6,984 nt of DNA. Source: an uncultured Sphingobacteriia bacterium (GTDB lineage Bacteria; Bacteroidota; Bacteroidia; Chitinophagales; Chitinophagaceae). The position numbers and the translations under genes are program-made. The stretch is taken from contig CAMFKK010000130.1 of the NCBI GenBank assembly GCA_945957225.1, positions 1 through 6,984 on the forward strand, read 5' to 3'. The notes below the pieces were generated by a model, which did not search any database, was not told the DNA's origin, and worked only from the letters and a program-made list of their open reading frames with translations. Positions 1 through 6,984 of the stretch are shown piece by piece (within the stretch, counting starts at the first letter, position 1; every line of letters begins with the position of its first letter).

Positions 1-1404
1 ATTGCCATCGGGTAAGCAAATCTGTGGAATACTAAAGTCAACAACAGGAATTGGATTCACTCTAATGGTCTGTGTATTGAGTGCGCTCATGCATCCACTA
101 TCCGTTGTTACGCGCAAACTGGCCGTATAACTATTGGCAGATGTATAGGTATAAGTAAAGTCATTGGCATTGTTGCGCACTGCGGTATTGCCATCTCCAT
201 AGACCCAATTGCGTTGTACAATATTGCTATAATTGGCTAAAGAACTATCAGAAAAAATAAGAGCATTTTTTTCACAAAGCGGAGAGGCAATACCCCATTT
301 GGCCACAGGGCTTGGCCATACTTGAATGCTTTGCGTAGCAGAATCCTTACAACCCTTGGCCGATGTTTGCATAAACTGAATAGGATAGATTCCTACGCCT
401 GCAAGCGAAGGATTAAATACACCTGCAGCACTCACGCCTGTTCCTGTGTAATTAAATGTTCCCGCAACGGCATTATCATAACTAGTTTGCAAAATGACTC
501 TGGGAGCGGCTTCCAGACAAATGCTGGGCATGGTGCTAAAACCAACTTTGGGGCTTTGATTGAGTGTGATCACTTGGGTACTAATATCGGCGCAAGCACT
601 GGCACTTCCTGAAAATGCTTTGAACTGAACAGAAATGGGTTTGCTCACTGGGCTTTGAAAATTGGCGTAGCGATAAGCATAAATCTTGTTGAAGTATGGA
701 TCATCATCAATGGTCTTCACCGATGGGGCGTTGAGAAAATCCCAGGTAATTTCTACGCGAGTAACAACGCCAAAATCTACTGTTGATGTATTTTGTATGC
801 GCACAGAATCATTGCTACATAGTGTTGTTGGTTGCAAGACTACAAACTGACTCTTGGGTACAGAACCATTGACTGTAAAGGTTTTGGTGAGATTGCTTAC
901 GCATCCGTCTTTGGAGCTAACGGTTAAAGACACTAGATAGTCCGCAGACTTATTGTACTTAACAGCAGGGTTTTGTAAAGTACTTGTGAGTGTATTGGGT
1001 CCTGGTGTAATAGCTGGTGTACCTGCATTAAAATTCCAGAGATAAGTCATCTGTGCGGCTGATCCATCTGCAATAGTAGTAGTGTCTGTGAAGAGGGCAG
1101 AAGCATCGCTCAGGCAAACTTTGGGAAGTATAAAACCCACTACTGGTAAGGGATGCACGGTTACATTAGTAGTAATAGTATCACTCAAACATCCTTTGTT
1201 TGATTCCACCAATAATTGAACGGGATAAGTTCCCCAAGCAGCAAAGCTTTTGCTAAAAGTTCCGCCACCCGTGGTATCCTTGGTGTTGCCATCTTTAAAA
1301 TTCCAATACCATCGCGCAAGCCCATTGGTATTGGCAATTGACTGATCTGTAAAATTAAATAGTTGGTTCTCGCAAGCCGGAGTAGAGAGACTAAAGGCAG
1401 GTAT
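1..1404 (-). repeat. Array of PKD/Ig-like domains with paired cysteines
   Basis: Translated on the minus strand, this part of the giant protein is a series of diverged domains of about 80-105 residues. Approximate residue ranges are 626-710 (YWNFKDGN core), 711-803 (YLWNFNAG), 804-911 (EITWDF), 912-990 (no WDFGDG-like core, closer to an Ig-like fold), 990-1077 (NWVYGDGN), and a further one starting near 1078. Each begins with a short strand ending in Cys (PACEN, PKVCLSD, TTLCSND, PSICLEA, SPLCEK, PQICLPD) and each complete unit has a second Cys near its end (NKGCLSD, KDGCVSN, SACAD, AKGCKD, DSGCMS). This suggests one disulfide per domain, expected for an extracellular stalk; the pairing is inference. 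Boundaries are approximate, and the repeats are diverged at DNA level rather than recent tandem copies. Confidence 0.75.
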
Positions 1405-3279
1405 GGGTTTTGCAAAAATGGAAACGGTACTACTCACATCGGGTGCTCCTGTTAGAGATGCTGCCGTGCAAGAATTAGCATCGGTAATACTTTTTAGGGT
1501 ATAGGTAGTTTGTGCCGTTGGCGATACGCTCAGTGTAAATGGTGCACTAATAATGGTGAGGGTATCTGTTTTGGAACCATCTGTATAACCTACTCGCCAT
1601 GGGGCTGTACCTGTTGGTGTGAGAATGAGATCCTTGGTTTTTCCCTGACAAATAGAATCATTGGGTGAGATAGTAATAGTTGGTGTGGGGTGTACGGTTA
1701 AATTAATACTGTCTCTAAAAACACCGCATCCCAAAATATTCATGGCCACACTGTATTGTCCAGAATTGGAAGTGTTGGCATTGGGAATGGTTGGATTATA
1801 AATAGTGCTGCTAAATCCATTGGGTCCGCTCCATTGATAAGTAGCACCAATCACTTGAGAGACTTGGAGGTTGATGTTGCTGCCCGCGCAGGTAAGTCCT
1901 GCTATTTGAGGAGACAGCGTTGTTTGCGCGTAGTTGGAGAAATATCCCAATACGTTTCCAGTATTATTGGAGCCATTTAAAAATCCCAAGTGAAATAAAC
2001 CTAAAGTATTGGAGACCGTAGTATTTTGTCCGTCTGGAATCAAGGTATTTAAACTGGGCAGATTAGCCGTACTAATTTTTGCATACATCCACTCTCCATT
2101 AGTTCCGGGAACAGCATTAAACATAGACCCCGAAATAATATTGCTTTGTCCATCTAATAGAAAACCATTGATATCAGTGGCTTTGCAGAGTAGGTTCAAA
2201 TAAAAAGCAGTATTTACAGATCGCACAAAAGATACCAAGGAAGAACCGGTGCATCTGATACTGGGTAGATTGGTAGCTGCCATTTCACATCCAATTCCGG
2301 TTACCTGATTTAAATAAACGGGGTTACTGGTTTTTACATAGGCACTGGGTTGGTTTAGAATTCCTTCATAGACCTGCCCTCGGTTGAGCGTTGTTATCTG
2401 GGTTCCATTGACAAACACTTGGGTACCATCGGTAGTGGCTAGTACATAAAAATAATCTCCAAAATCTGGGCTAAAAGAAAGCTCTCCCTTAATAATCACA
2501 AACTCATTACCATTGGCTTCTTCTGGAATAATTTGGTCTCCTACTAAATCGCGGCAGCCCGTAGGAGGTCCAATAGAATCATCATAAACTGTAATGGTGA
2601 TGAGCTTATCAGCGGTTACTGTGGTTCCTACCAAATGATTGGGTCCGTCTTGGTTTAGGGCGTTAACAGAATAAGTTTCTCCCTTGTTTAATGTTATGGA
2701 AAATTTTACGCCTGCAGGATGACCAACCGCATCCTTACTAGGTGTAATCTCTACTACCGTATTGTCTTCTGTGGCCACTACTACAAATCCATTTTTTGGA
2801 ATTGGGGTATAATTACCATTAGAGAATCGGTTTTGTCCCGGAATCATAAAGGCTTTGCCCTTGCTGATATTGCCCTTGAGTGCAAAGATCTCTGGGTTAA
2901 AAGCAGATGGTCCTGGTTTACCTTGCATTTCATAGTAAGCAGAAATATTACTAGTAGAACTTACTTTGAGGGCATTGTTCAAAACCGTGTTCACTGGCTT
3001 TGTTTCTATCTGATTTAAAAAACTGGTGAGGTTGGCTGAGAAAGCCGAATAGGGGTCTAAATGTACTGGTATGGGTGCAAAATTTGGATTGGCAGGCATG
3101 GTAATCAAGATATCTGCCGGGCTAGCATAACTTGACAAACGCATGATTATGGGTGCATTGCCATGACCTGATGTAATAGCTGGTGCCCCAAACCAAAACG
3201 CCGTATCGGTTTGCGCTGTTGATGCCAATGACATCAAACAACTAATGAGCAATAAGCCAAATGATTTGCAAGCATTCAT
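1..3279 (-). CDS. Giant secreted IgGFc-binding-like/PKD-repeat protein, C-terminus beyond window
   Basis: This frame is open from an ATG at 3279-3277 through position 1, giving 1093 codons with no stop, so the gene continues past the left edge. Residues 1-22 form a signal peptide (hydrophobic LLLISCLM core, likely cleavage STA|Q). Residues of about 24-450 match the pattern of the IgGFc-binding N-terminal module of Bacteroidota surface proteins: FALKGN near 130, VVVATEDNTVVEITP near 163-177, VYDDS near 229, GCRDLVGDQIIPEE near 240-253, a second strand set with YVLATTDGTQVFVNG near 275-290, and a Cys pair in GCEMAATNLPSIRCTGS near 329-345. An Ig-like segment (YQWSGPNGF, near 480) follows, then PKD/Ig-like repeats from about 626 on. 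By family knowledge such proteins are exported, often by the type IX system, and serve in adhesion or gliding; the C-terminal sorting domain that would prove this lies outside the window. The ligand is unknown. Start choice: this ATG yields the complete signal peptide. It lies 57 bases after the hydrolase stop and is probably co-transcribed with it. Confidence 0.9.
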   Translation of the reverse strand, partial: MNACKSFGLLLISCLMSLASTAQTDTAFWFGAPAITSGHGNAPIIMRLSSYASPADILITMPANPNFAPIPVHLDPYSAFSANLTSFLNQIETKPVNTVLNNALKVSSTSNISAYYEMQGKPGPSAFNPEIFALKGNISKGKAFMIPGQNRFSNGNYTPIPKNGFVVVATEDNTVVEITPSKDAVGHPAGVKFSITLNKGETYSVNALNQDGPNHLVGTTVTADKLITITVYDDSIGPPTGCRDLVGDQIIPEEANGNEFVIIKGELSFSPDFGDYFYVLATTDGTQVFVNGTQITTLNRGQVYEGILNQPSAYVKTSNPVYLNQVTGIGCEMAATNLPSIRCTGSSLVSFVRSVNTAFYLNLLCKATDINGFLLDGQSNIISGSMFNAVPGTNGEWMYAKISTANLPSLNTLIPDGQNTTVSNTLGLFHLGFLNGSNNTGNVLGYFSNYAQTTLSPQIAGLTCAGSNINLQVSQVIGATYQWSGPNGFSSTIYNPTIPNANTSNSGQYSVAMNILGCGVFRDSINLTVHPTPTITISPNDSICQGKTKDLILTPTGTAPWRVGYTDGSKTDTLTIISAPFTLSVSPTAQTTYTLKSITDANSCTAASLTGAPDVSSTVSIFAKPIPAFSLSTPACENQLFNFTDQSIANTNGLARWYWNFKDGNTKDTTGGGTFSKSFAAWGTYPVQLLVESNKGCLSDTITTNVTVHPLPVVGFILPKVCLSDASALFTDTTTIADGSAAQMTYLWNFNAGTPAITPGPNTLTSTLQNPAVKYNKSADYLVSLTVSSKDGCVSNLTKTFTVNGSVPKSQFVVLQPTTLCSNDSVRIQNTSTVDFGVVTRVEITWDFLNAPSVKTIDDDPYFNKIYAYRYANFQSPVSKPISVQFKAFSGSASACADISTQVITLNQSPKVGFSTMPSICLEAAPRVILQTSYDNAVAGTFNYTGTGVSAAGVFNPSLAGVGIYPIQFMQTSAKGCKDSATQSIQVWPSPVAKWGIASPLCEKNALIFSDSSLANYSNIVQRNWVYGDGNTAVRNNANDFTYTYTSANSYTASLRVTTDSGCMSALNTQTIRVNPIPVVDFSIPQICLPDGN

Positions 3280-3336
3280 GGATAATGGAAGACCCTATTT
3301 ATCCTACGAATTTAAATTTAATAACCCAAATAGCCG
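3280..3336 (-). other. Short intergenic gap between hydrolase and PKD-protein genes
   Basis: These 57 bases separate the hydrolase stop (TAA, 3339-3337) from the PKD-protein start on the same strand. They are AT-rich and include overlapping short palindromes (TTAAATTTAA / AATTTAAATT, about 3309-3321). I see no GC-rich hairpin followed by a T run, hence no intrinsic terminator, and no strong Shine-Dalgarno site before the downstream ATG, which is common in Bacteroidota. No TTG-N19-TAnnTTTG promoter fits. The simplest reading is read-through within one transcription unit. Confidence 0.5.
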
Positions 3337-4959
3337 TTATTGTTTGTCTCGGGTCCATTGTTCCCATTGTTTAAAATAATGGGCTCCCCAGAATTCGTAT
3401 CGCGGTAGCATATTTTGTTTTAAACGATTTCTAAAATCGTCTAAGTTTTTCTGTTCTGCTGGGGTCCATAAGGATTCACTCAAAGCCGTCATACGCGGGA
3501 AGATCATGTATTCTACCTTGGTGCTATATCCCATATATTCGGTCCAAACATTGGCTTGTCCTCCTATAATATATTGGTCCAATTTAGCATCGCGCAAAGC
3601 GGCAGGTACAGGGTCATATTGGTAGACGGAGTCCATGGTATTATAGCCATGTATGGCCAATGAATCATTTGGGTCATGTGATTGGTAATGGTCAAAATAA
3701 TAGGGCTTGCCCGGGGTCATGATTACACGATGTTTGAGTTTGCCCGCTTCTATGCCTTCCTTTGCACCGCCCCAGTTCATCACAATGGCCGATGTGTCTA
3801 GTTCTCCTTCCAGGATCTCATGCCAGCCAATGACCTGTTTGTTTTTTTCTTTTAGGTATTTAGCTGTTTGACTGATAAAATAAGTTTGTAACTCGTGCTC
3901 GTCTTTGAGTCCTTTTTCTTTCATGAATGCTTGTGAAAAAGGATCGGCCTTCCACCAGAGTTTGCTGCACTCGTCTCCACCCACATGAATGTATTTGGAA
4001 GGAAAGAGGTCTGAGATTTCGTGGAAGATGGTTCTTAAGAATTGGAATGTTGCTGGTCTGGGTGCCAACACATTGTTCTGTCTATTGTACATGCCCCAGG
4101 TAGTGGCTACATTCCAAGTGGTATCGGGTTTGGTACTGAATTCTGGATAAGCGGTGATGGTTGCGCGGCTATGACCAGGGATGTCTATTTCAGGGATCAC
4201 TTCAATGCCGCGCAATGCTGCATAAGCTATCACTTCTTTGACTTCTTTTCTGGTATAGAAACCACCATAGCGGGTACTATCATAACGTGCTGGTGTATCC
4301 TTGAAATGCCCTATCAGCGTGGCATTGCGCCAAGAGCCAATACTATTGAGTTTTGGATAGGATAGGATTTCTATGCGCCATCCTTGATCATCCGTTAAAT
4401 GCCAATGAAAGGTATTGAACTTGTGAAAAGTTAAGTAGTCAATGTATTTTTTGATAAAGTCCAATGGGAACATATGACGCACTACGTCTAAGTGCATGCC
4501 CCTGTATTCAAAACGCGGATAGTCTTTAATTAGAACCGATGCTACTTCAAAGCTGTTGCTTTTTTGCAAGGGACAAAGTTGCAATAGGGTTTGTATGGCA
4601 TTGACCAATCCTCTTAGGTCTTTTACAGTGATTCTGATTTCATTGCCCTTAGATTCCAACAGGTACATTTCTGCCTTGTCTATTTTGGTAGCGTCTTCTT
4701 GAATGATTAGATAACTGGCAGTTTTTGGAACTTGTTGGCTGATACCCAAATTCAATCCTGTTTGTTTTCTCAAACTTTCTTGCAAATACTGTAACTGGGC
4801 CTGATACCTAGCTGGTCCAACAATTTTGGAATTGGCCCCTATTTTTACGCTAGCTGCGGATATACTTTGATAACTAACAGGCTTTGGAATAATGGGATTG
4901 GTTTGACCCATTACTTCTAAGCCTAAAGAAACAAACAGCAGAAAATAGAGCAATCGCAT
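3337..4959 (-). CDS. Secreted family 20 glycoside hydrolase (beta-N-acetylhexosaminidase)
   Basis: This complete 540-residue protein should remove terminal beta-linked GlcNAc or GalNAc from oligosaccharides such as chitin fragments or glycoprotein glycans, by the substrate-assisted retaining mechanism of GH20. Residues 1-18 are a signal peptide (LLYFLLFVSLGLEVMG, likely cleavage before Gln19), placing it in the periplasm or outside the cell. Residues of about 20-145 form the small alpha/beta GH20b-type domain; the (beta/alpha)8 barrel begins near 148. Visible family motifs are YRGMHLDVVRH (152-162, with the sugar-binding Arg153), HWHLTDDQGWR (185-195), EIDIPGH (257-263), HVGGDE (325-330) with the catalytic pair Asp329-Glu330, the pocket Trp residues W379, W396 and W472 in GWHE, NWGG and ANVWTEY, and FPRMTALSESLW (487-498). 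Nothing essential is missing. It lacks C-terminal carbohydrate-binding or sorting domains, ending about 20 residues after the barrel. It is first in a likely two-gene unit with the PKD protein. The family call is firm; the natural substrate is not readable from sequence. Confidence 0.96.
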   Translation of the reverse strand: MRLLYFLLFVSLGLEVMGQTNPIIPKPVSYQSISAASVKIGANSKIVGPARYQAQLQYLQESLRKQTGLNLGISQQVPKTASYLIIQEDATKIDKAEMYLLESKGNEIRITVKDLRGLVNAIQTLLQLCPLQKSNSFEVASVLIKDYPRFEYRGMHLDVVRHMFPLDFIKKYIDYLTFHKFNTFHWHLTDDQGWRIEILSYPKLNSIGSWRNATLIGHFKDTPARYDSTRYGGFYTRKEVKEVIAYAALRGIEVIPEIDIPGHSRATITAYPEFSTKPDTTWNVATTWGMYNRQNNVLAPRPATFQFLRTIFHEISDLFPSKYIHVGGDECSKLWWKADPFSQAFMKEKGLKDEHELQTYFISQTAKYLKEKNKQVIGWHEILEGELDTSAIVMNWGGAKEGIEAGKLKHRVIMTPGKPYYFDHYQSHDPNDSLAIHGYNTMDSVYQYDPVPAALRDAKLDQYIIGGQANVWTEYMGYSTKVEYMIFPRMTALSESLWTPAEQKNLDDFRNRLKQNMLPRYEFWGAHYFKQWEQWTRDKQ

Positions 4960-5043
4960 GTGATATAATTTGGTTGAAATTCAGGAAATGAATCTTTCAA
5001 ATTTATAACATCAACCGTTATCTTCAAGCTACAATTCTTTGCC
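4960..5043. other. Divergent intergenic region between hydrolase and quinoprotein genes
   Basis: Eighty-four AT-rich bases separate two ATG codons that point away from each other. The region contains the minus-strand promoter described separately. I found no equally good TTG-N19-TAnnTTTG element for the plus-strand quinoprotein gene, so its promoter is either weak, of another sigma class, or overlaps the start of the hydrolase gene. Neither gene has a clear Shine-Dalgarno sequence. No RNA structure or convincing operator is visible. Confidence 0.6.
4998..5027 (-). promoter_or_regulatory. Bacteroidota-type promoter for the hydrolase/PKD-protein unit
   Basis: On the minus strand a TTG (5027-5025) is followed after 19 bases by TAAATTTG (5005-4998). 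This matches the known Bacteroidota primary sigma factor consensus (TTTG or TTG near -33 and TAnnTTTG near -7). Transcription would then start around 4990-4993, giving a leader of roughly 30 bases before the hydrolase ATG at 4959. The match and spacing are seen directly; use as a promoter is inference. Confidence 0.6.
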
Positions 5044-6984
5044 ATGCGATTATTGCCCATATTGAAATCTTGCTTTTTGTTTGCAAGCCCTCTTGTATTG
5101 CTACATGCTTGTGGCCCCAAGAAGCCCTATGAATGGACCCGTTATGGTGGCAATGCTTTCAACAACCATTATTCTCCACTGGCTTTAATAGATACCAATA
5201 ATGTGGCATCGCTTAGCGTTGCTTGGGAATACCATAGTGGCGATGCCGATGAGAAAACACAGATTCAAACCAACCCATTGATCATTGATGGAGTCTTGTA
5301 TGGAGTATCGCCCAAGCTAAAACTCTTTGCACTGGATGCGGGCACTGGAAAAGAACTTTGGAATTTTAATCCGGTAGACACAAACACACTTGAAGTAAAG
5401 GGACGCGGGTATTTCTCCATGAATGTTTGCAGAGGGTTGAGTTATTATAGGGGCGATGAAAAAGACCAACGTATTTTTTATTCCGCTGGTGGATACCTGC
5501 ACTGTATTGATGCACTCACAGGCAAACCCATCAAAAGCTTTGGTACCAATGGTTCAATTGATTTACACAATGACCTTGGCCGAGACCTAAGTCAATATTA
5601 TGTTGCGGCTACCACACCTGGTATGGTCTATCAAGACATGATCATCATTGGTAGCCGCGTAGCAGAAGACGCCGCCGCCGCACCCGGTCATATACGCGCT
5701 TATGACGTTCATACAGGTAAACTTCGTTGGATTTTTCATACCATTCCGCATCCGGGTGAAGCGGGCTTTGAATCTTGGGACAACAAAGAAGCTTACCAAC
5801 ATATTGGTGGCGCCAATGCCTGGTCAGGTTTTAGTTTGGATGAAGAGAAGGGTATTTTGTTTGCACCCATTGGTTCTGCCAGTTATGATTTTTATGGTGG
5901 CAAAAGAACGGGTGATAATTTGTTTGCCAATTCTGTCTTGGCTTTAGATGCTGCCACGGGCAAACGGATCTGGCATTTTCAAACCGTGCACCATGATATC
6001 TGGGATAGGGACTTACCCACGGCACCCGTTGTGGTGAATATTCATAAAGAGGGTAAAAGAATTGAAGCTGTTGTTCAAGTGACCAAGAGCGGTTTTATTT
6101 TTTTATTGGATAGAAATACGGGCAAGCCGGTCTATCCCATTGTTGAAACGGCAGTGCCAACTGAAACAGCATTGTTGGGTGAAAAGCCATCGCCCACGCA
6201 ACCCATTCCTAGCGTGTTTCAGCCATTTGCGCGGCAGACATTGTTAGAAAAAGATTTAAACAGGCTGGTGCCCGATAGTTCTTTTAAAGACATTCAACAA
6301 AAACTGGCTTCTTATAAAACGGGGCATCTTTTTAATCCTCCTTCCAAAGAAGGCACTGTGATTTTTCCAGGTTTTGATGGTGGTGCAGAATGGGGTGGTT
6401 CTGCGGTTGATCCAAGTACGGGAATCATGTATGTAAACGCAAGTGAAATGCCATGGATTCTCACCATGGTTGATAGAAAACCTACAACTACTACAAAGGA
6501 AACCAATTTAGATGCAGGCAAACGTTTGTACCAAATTAGCTGTATGCCCTGTCATGGTCCGGAAAGAAAAGGTGCGGGTAATTATCCTGGTTTATTAGAG
6601 GCCAAAAAGAAATACAACGTGGAACAATTTGTGGCATTAGTGACTGCAGGAAAACAAATGATGCCTGCCATGAGTCAGCTTTCTTCCTCAGAGAAAATCG
6701 CGATAGCCAGTTTTATCCTTGACCTAAAAGACAAGCAGGGCAAGGTTTTTGAAGCACCGGCACGTCCTGTTGATCCTTGGTTAGAACTGCCTTATACCTC
6801 TACAGGGTATAATAAATTCTCAACCAAAGAAGGGTATCCTGCTGTAATGCCTCCTTGGGGAACCCTTACTGCTATTGATTTGAATACGGGTAAGCAGGTT
6901 TGGAAAGATACACTGGGCGATTATCCGGAGCTAAAAGCCAAGGGTATTCATAGTGGCACGGAAAATTATGGTGGTGCCGTGGTT
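5044..6984 (+). CDS. PQQ-type quinoprotein dehydrogenase lipoprotein with inserted cytochrome c domain, C-terminus beyond window
   Basis: The frame is open from ATG 5044 to the right edge (647 codons). The product should oxidise an alcohol or sugar in the periplasm with pyrroloquinoline quinone and pass electrons to its own haem. Residues 1-23 are a lipoprotein signal (hydrophobic stretch, lipobox L20-H21-A22-C23, then GPKKP). The propeller starts with YGGNAFNNHYSPL (34-46) and NVASLSVAWEY, as in PQQ-dependent glucose dehydrogenase-like proteins. Blade motifs recur: FALDAGTGKELW, CIDALTGKP, AYDVHTGKLRW, ALDAATGKRIW, LLDRNTGKPV, AIDLNTGKQVW. HHDIWDRDLP (316-325) and GGAEWGGSAVDP (about 445-456) are core family motifs. 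A cytochrome c domain (about 490-561) is inserted: Cys500-x-x-Cys503-His504 for haem attachment and Met540-Pro-Ala as likely axial ligand. The last residues, GTENYGGAVV, precede the final blade in relatives, so perhaps 60-80 residues are missing. The ATG gives a complete signal and no nearby in-frame ATG precedes it. Substrate is unknown; glucose should not be assumed. Confidence 0.93.
   Translation, partial: MRLLPILKSCFLFASPLVLLHACGPKKPYEWTRYGGNAFNNHYSPLALIDTNNVASLSVAWEYHSGDADEKTQIQTNPLIIDGVLYGVSPKLKLFALDAGTGKELWNFNPVDTNTLEVKGRGYFSMNVCRGLSYYRGDEKDQRIFYSAGGYLHCIDALTGKPIKSFGTNGSIDLHNDLGRDLSQYYVAATTPGMVYQDMIIIGSRVAEDAAAAPGHIRAYDVHTGKLRWIFHTIPHPGEAGFESWDNKEAYQHIGGANAWSGFSLDEEKGILFAPIGSASYDFYGGKRTGDNLFANSVLALDAATGKRIWHFQTVHHDIWDRDLPTAPVVVNIHKEGKRIEAVVQVTKSGFIFLLDRNTGKPVYPIVETAVPTETALLGEKPSPTQPIPSVFQPFARQTLLEKDLNRLVPDSSFKDIQQKLASYKTGHLFNPPSKEGTVIFPGFDGGAEWGGSAVDPSTGIMYVNASEMPWILTMVDRKPTTTTKETNLDAGKRLYQISCMPCHGPERKGAGNYPGLLEAKKKYNVEQFVALVTAGKQMMPAMSQLSSSEKIAIASFILDLKDKQGKVFEAPARPVDPWLELPYTSTGYNKFSTKEGYPAVMPPWGTLTAIDLNTGKQVWKDTLGDYPELKAKGIHSGTENYGGAVV
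6511..6726 (+). other. Cytochrome c domain inserted inside the quinoprotein propeller
   Basis: Within the quinoprotein gene this stretch encodes DAGKRLYQISCMPCHG, a central segment, and KQMMPAMSQLSSSEKIAIASFILDL. That is the order of a small class I cytochrome c: N-terminal helix, CxxCH haem site (C500, C503, H504), Met ligand loop (M540 in MPA; M539 or M543 are alternatives) and C-terminal helix. Propeller sequence lies on both sides (GGAEWGGSAVDPSTGIMYVNASEMPW before, WGTLTAIDLNTGKQVW after), so it is an insertion and not a terminal fusion. The boundaries are read from the helices and are approximate to about ten residues. Confidence 0.88.

Noticed and set aside
322..612. Plus-strand reading frame of 96 codons at the left.
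   Set aside because: It lies antisense to the PKD-protein gene, whose frame stays open for 1093 codons with recognisable domains; the antisense translation has no recognisable features.
3301..3325. Possible separate promoter for the PKD-protein gene (TAAATTTA and TAAATTCG on the minus strand).
   Set aside because: Each matches seven of eight positions at best within an AT-rich palindromic run, and neither has TTG about 19 bases upstream.
4042..4365. Plus-strand reading frame of 107 codons inside the hydrolase gene.
   Set aside because: It is antisense to conserved GH20 sequence, including part of the barrel, and its composition (Cys, Ile, Gly rich) is typical of a shadow frame.
4964..4969. 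TATAAT on the plus strand upstream of the quinoprotein gene.
   Set aside because: It resembles an E. coli -10 box, but Bacteroidota primary promoters use TAnnTTTG; no suitable upstream TTG lies at the right spacing, and AT-rich sequence makes the match cheap.
4952..5051. Eight-base inverted repeat (AATCGCAT at 4952-4959, ATGCGATT at 5044-5051) flanking the divergent region.
   Set aside because: Both arms are the first codons of the two genes (ATG CGA TTR, Met-Arg-Leu in each), 84 bases apart, so shared coding of a basic-hydrophobic signal start explains them better than an operator or recombination site.
4923..5120. Minus-strand reading frame of 65 codons covering the divergent region.
   Set aside because: It overlaps the starts of two well-supported genes, has no recognisable product or signal, and crosses the promoter, so it is a chance frame.
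5668..5685. GCC triplet run encoding EDAAAAPG in the quinoprotein.
   Set aside because: Only four alanines, in frame in a predicted surface loop between blades; too short to call an expandable repeat.

Overview
The window looks like chromosomal DNA of a member of the Bacteroidota, most probably a free-living, polymer-degrading type such as a sphingobacterium or chitinophaga relative; this lineage call is inference. It rests on three things: a very large secreted protein with an IgGFc-binding-like N-terminal module followed by PKD/Ig-like repeats, a promoter matching the Bacteroidota form (TTG, 19 bases, TAAATTTG), and starts without a clear Shine-Dalgarno site. Coding density is high: three genes fill all but about 140 bases. 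No RNA genes, mobile elements, CRISPR arrays or phage genes are visible.

Layout. Positions 1-3279 (minus strand) hold the first 1093 codons of a giant secreted PKD-repeat protein that runs off the left edge. Positions 3337-4959 (minus) hold a complete 540-residue family 20 glycoside hydrolase (beta-N-acetylhexosaminidase) with an export signal and an intact catalytic Asp-Glu pair. A compact 84-base divergent region (4960-5043) follows. Positions 5044-6984 (plus) hold the first 647 codons of a lipoprotein quinoprotein (PQQ-type) dehydrogenase with a c-type cytochrome domain inserted in its propeller; it runs off the right edge.

How they fit together. The hydrolase and the PKD protein are 57 bases apart on the same strand, with no hairpin terminator seen between them, so they probably form one transcription unit driven from the divergent region. 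Both carry export signals. A plausible joint role is attachment to, and trimming of, N-acetylhexosamine-containing material outside the cytoplasm, but only the hydrolase activity is well supported. The divergently transcribed dehydrogenase should oxidise a sugar or alcohol in the periplasm and pass electrons through its own haem. No functional tie to the other two genes is visible beyond adjacency.

I found no convincing sign of an undescribed system. The items most worth a second look are the in-propeller cytochrome insertion, the architecture of the giant protein, and the hydrolase-adhesin pairing.
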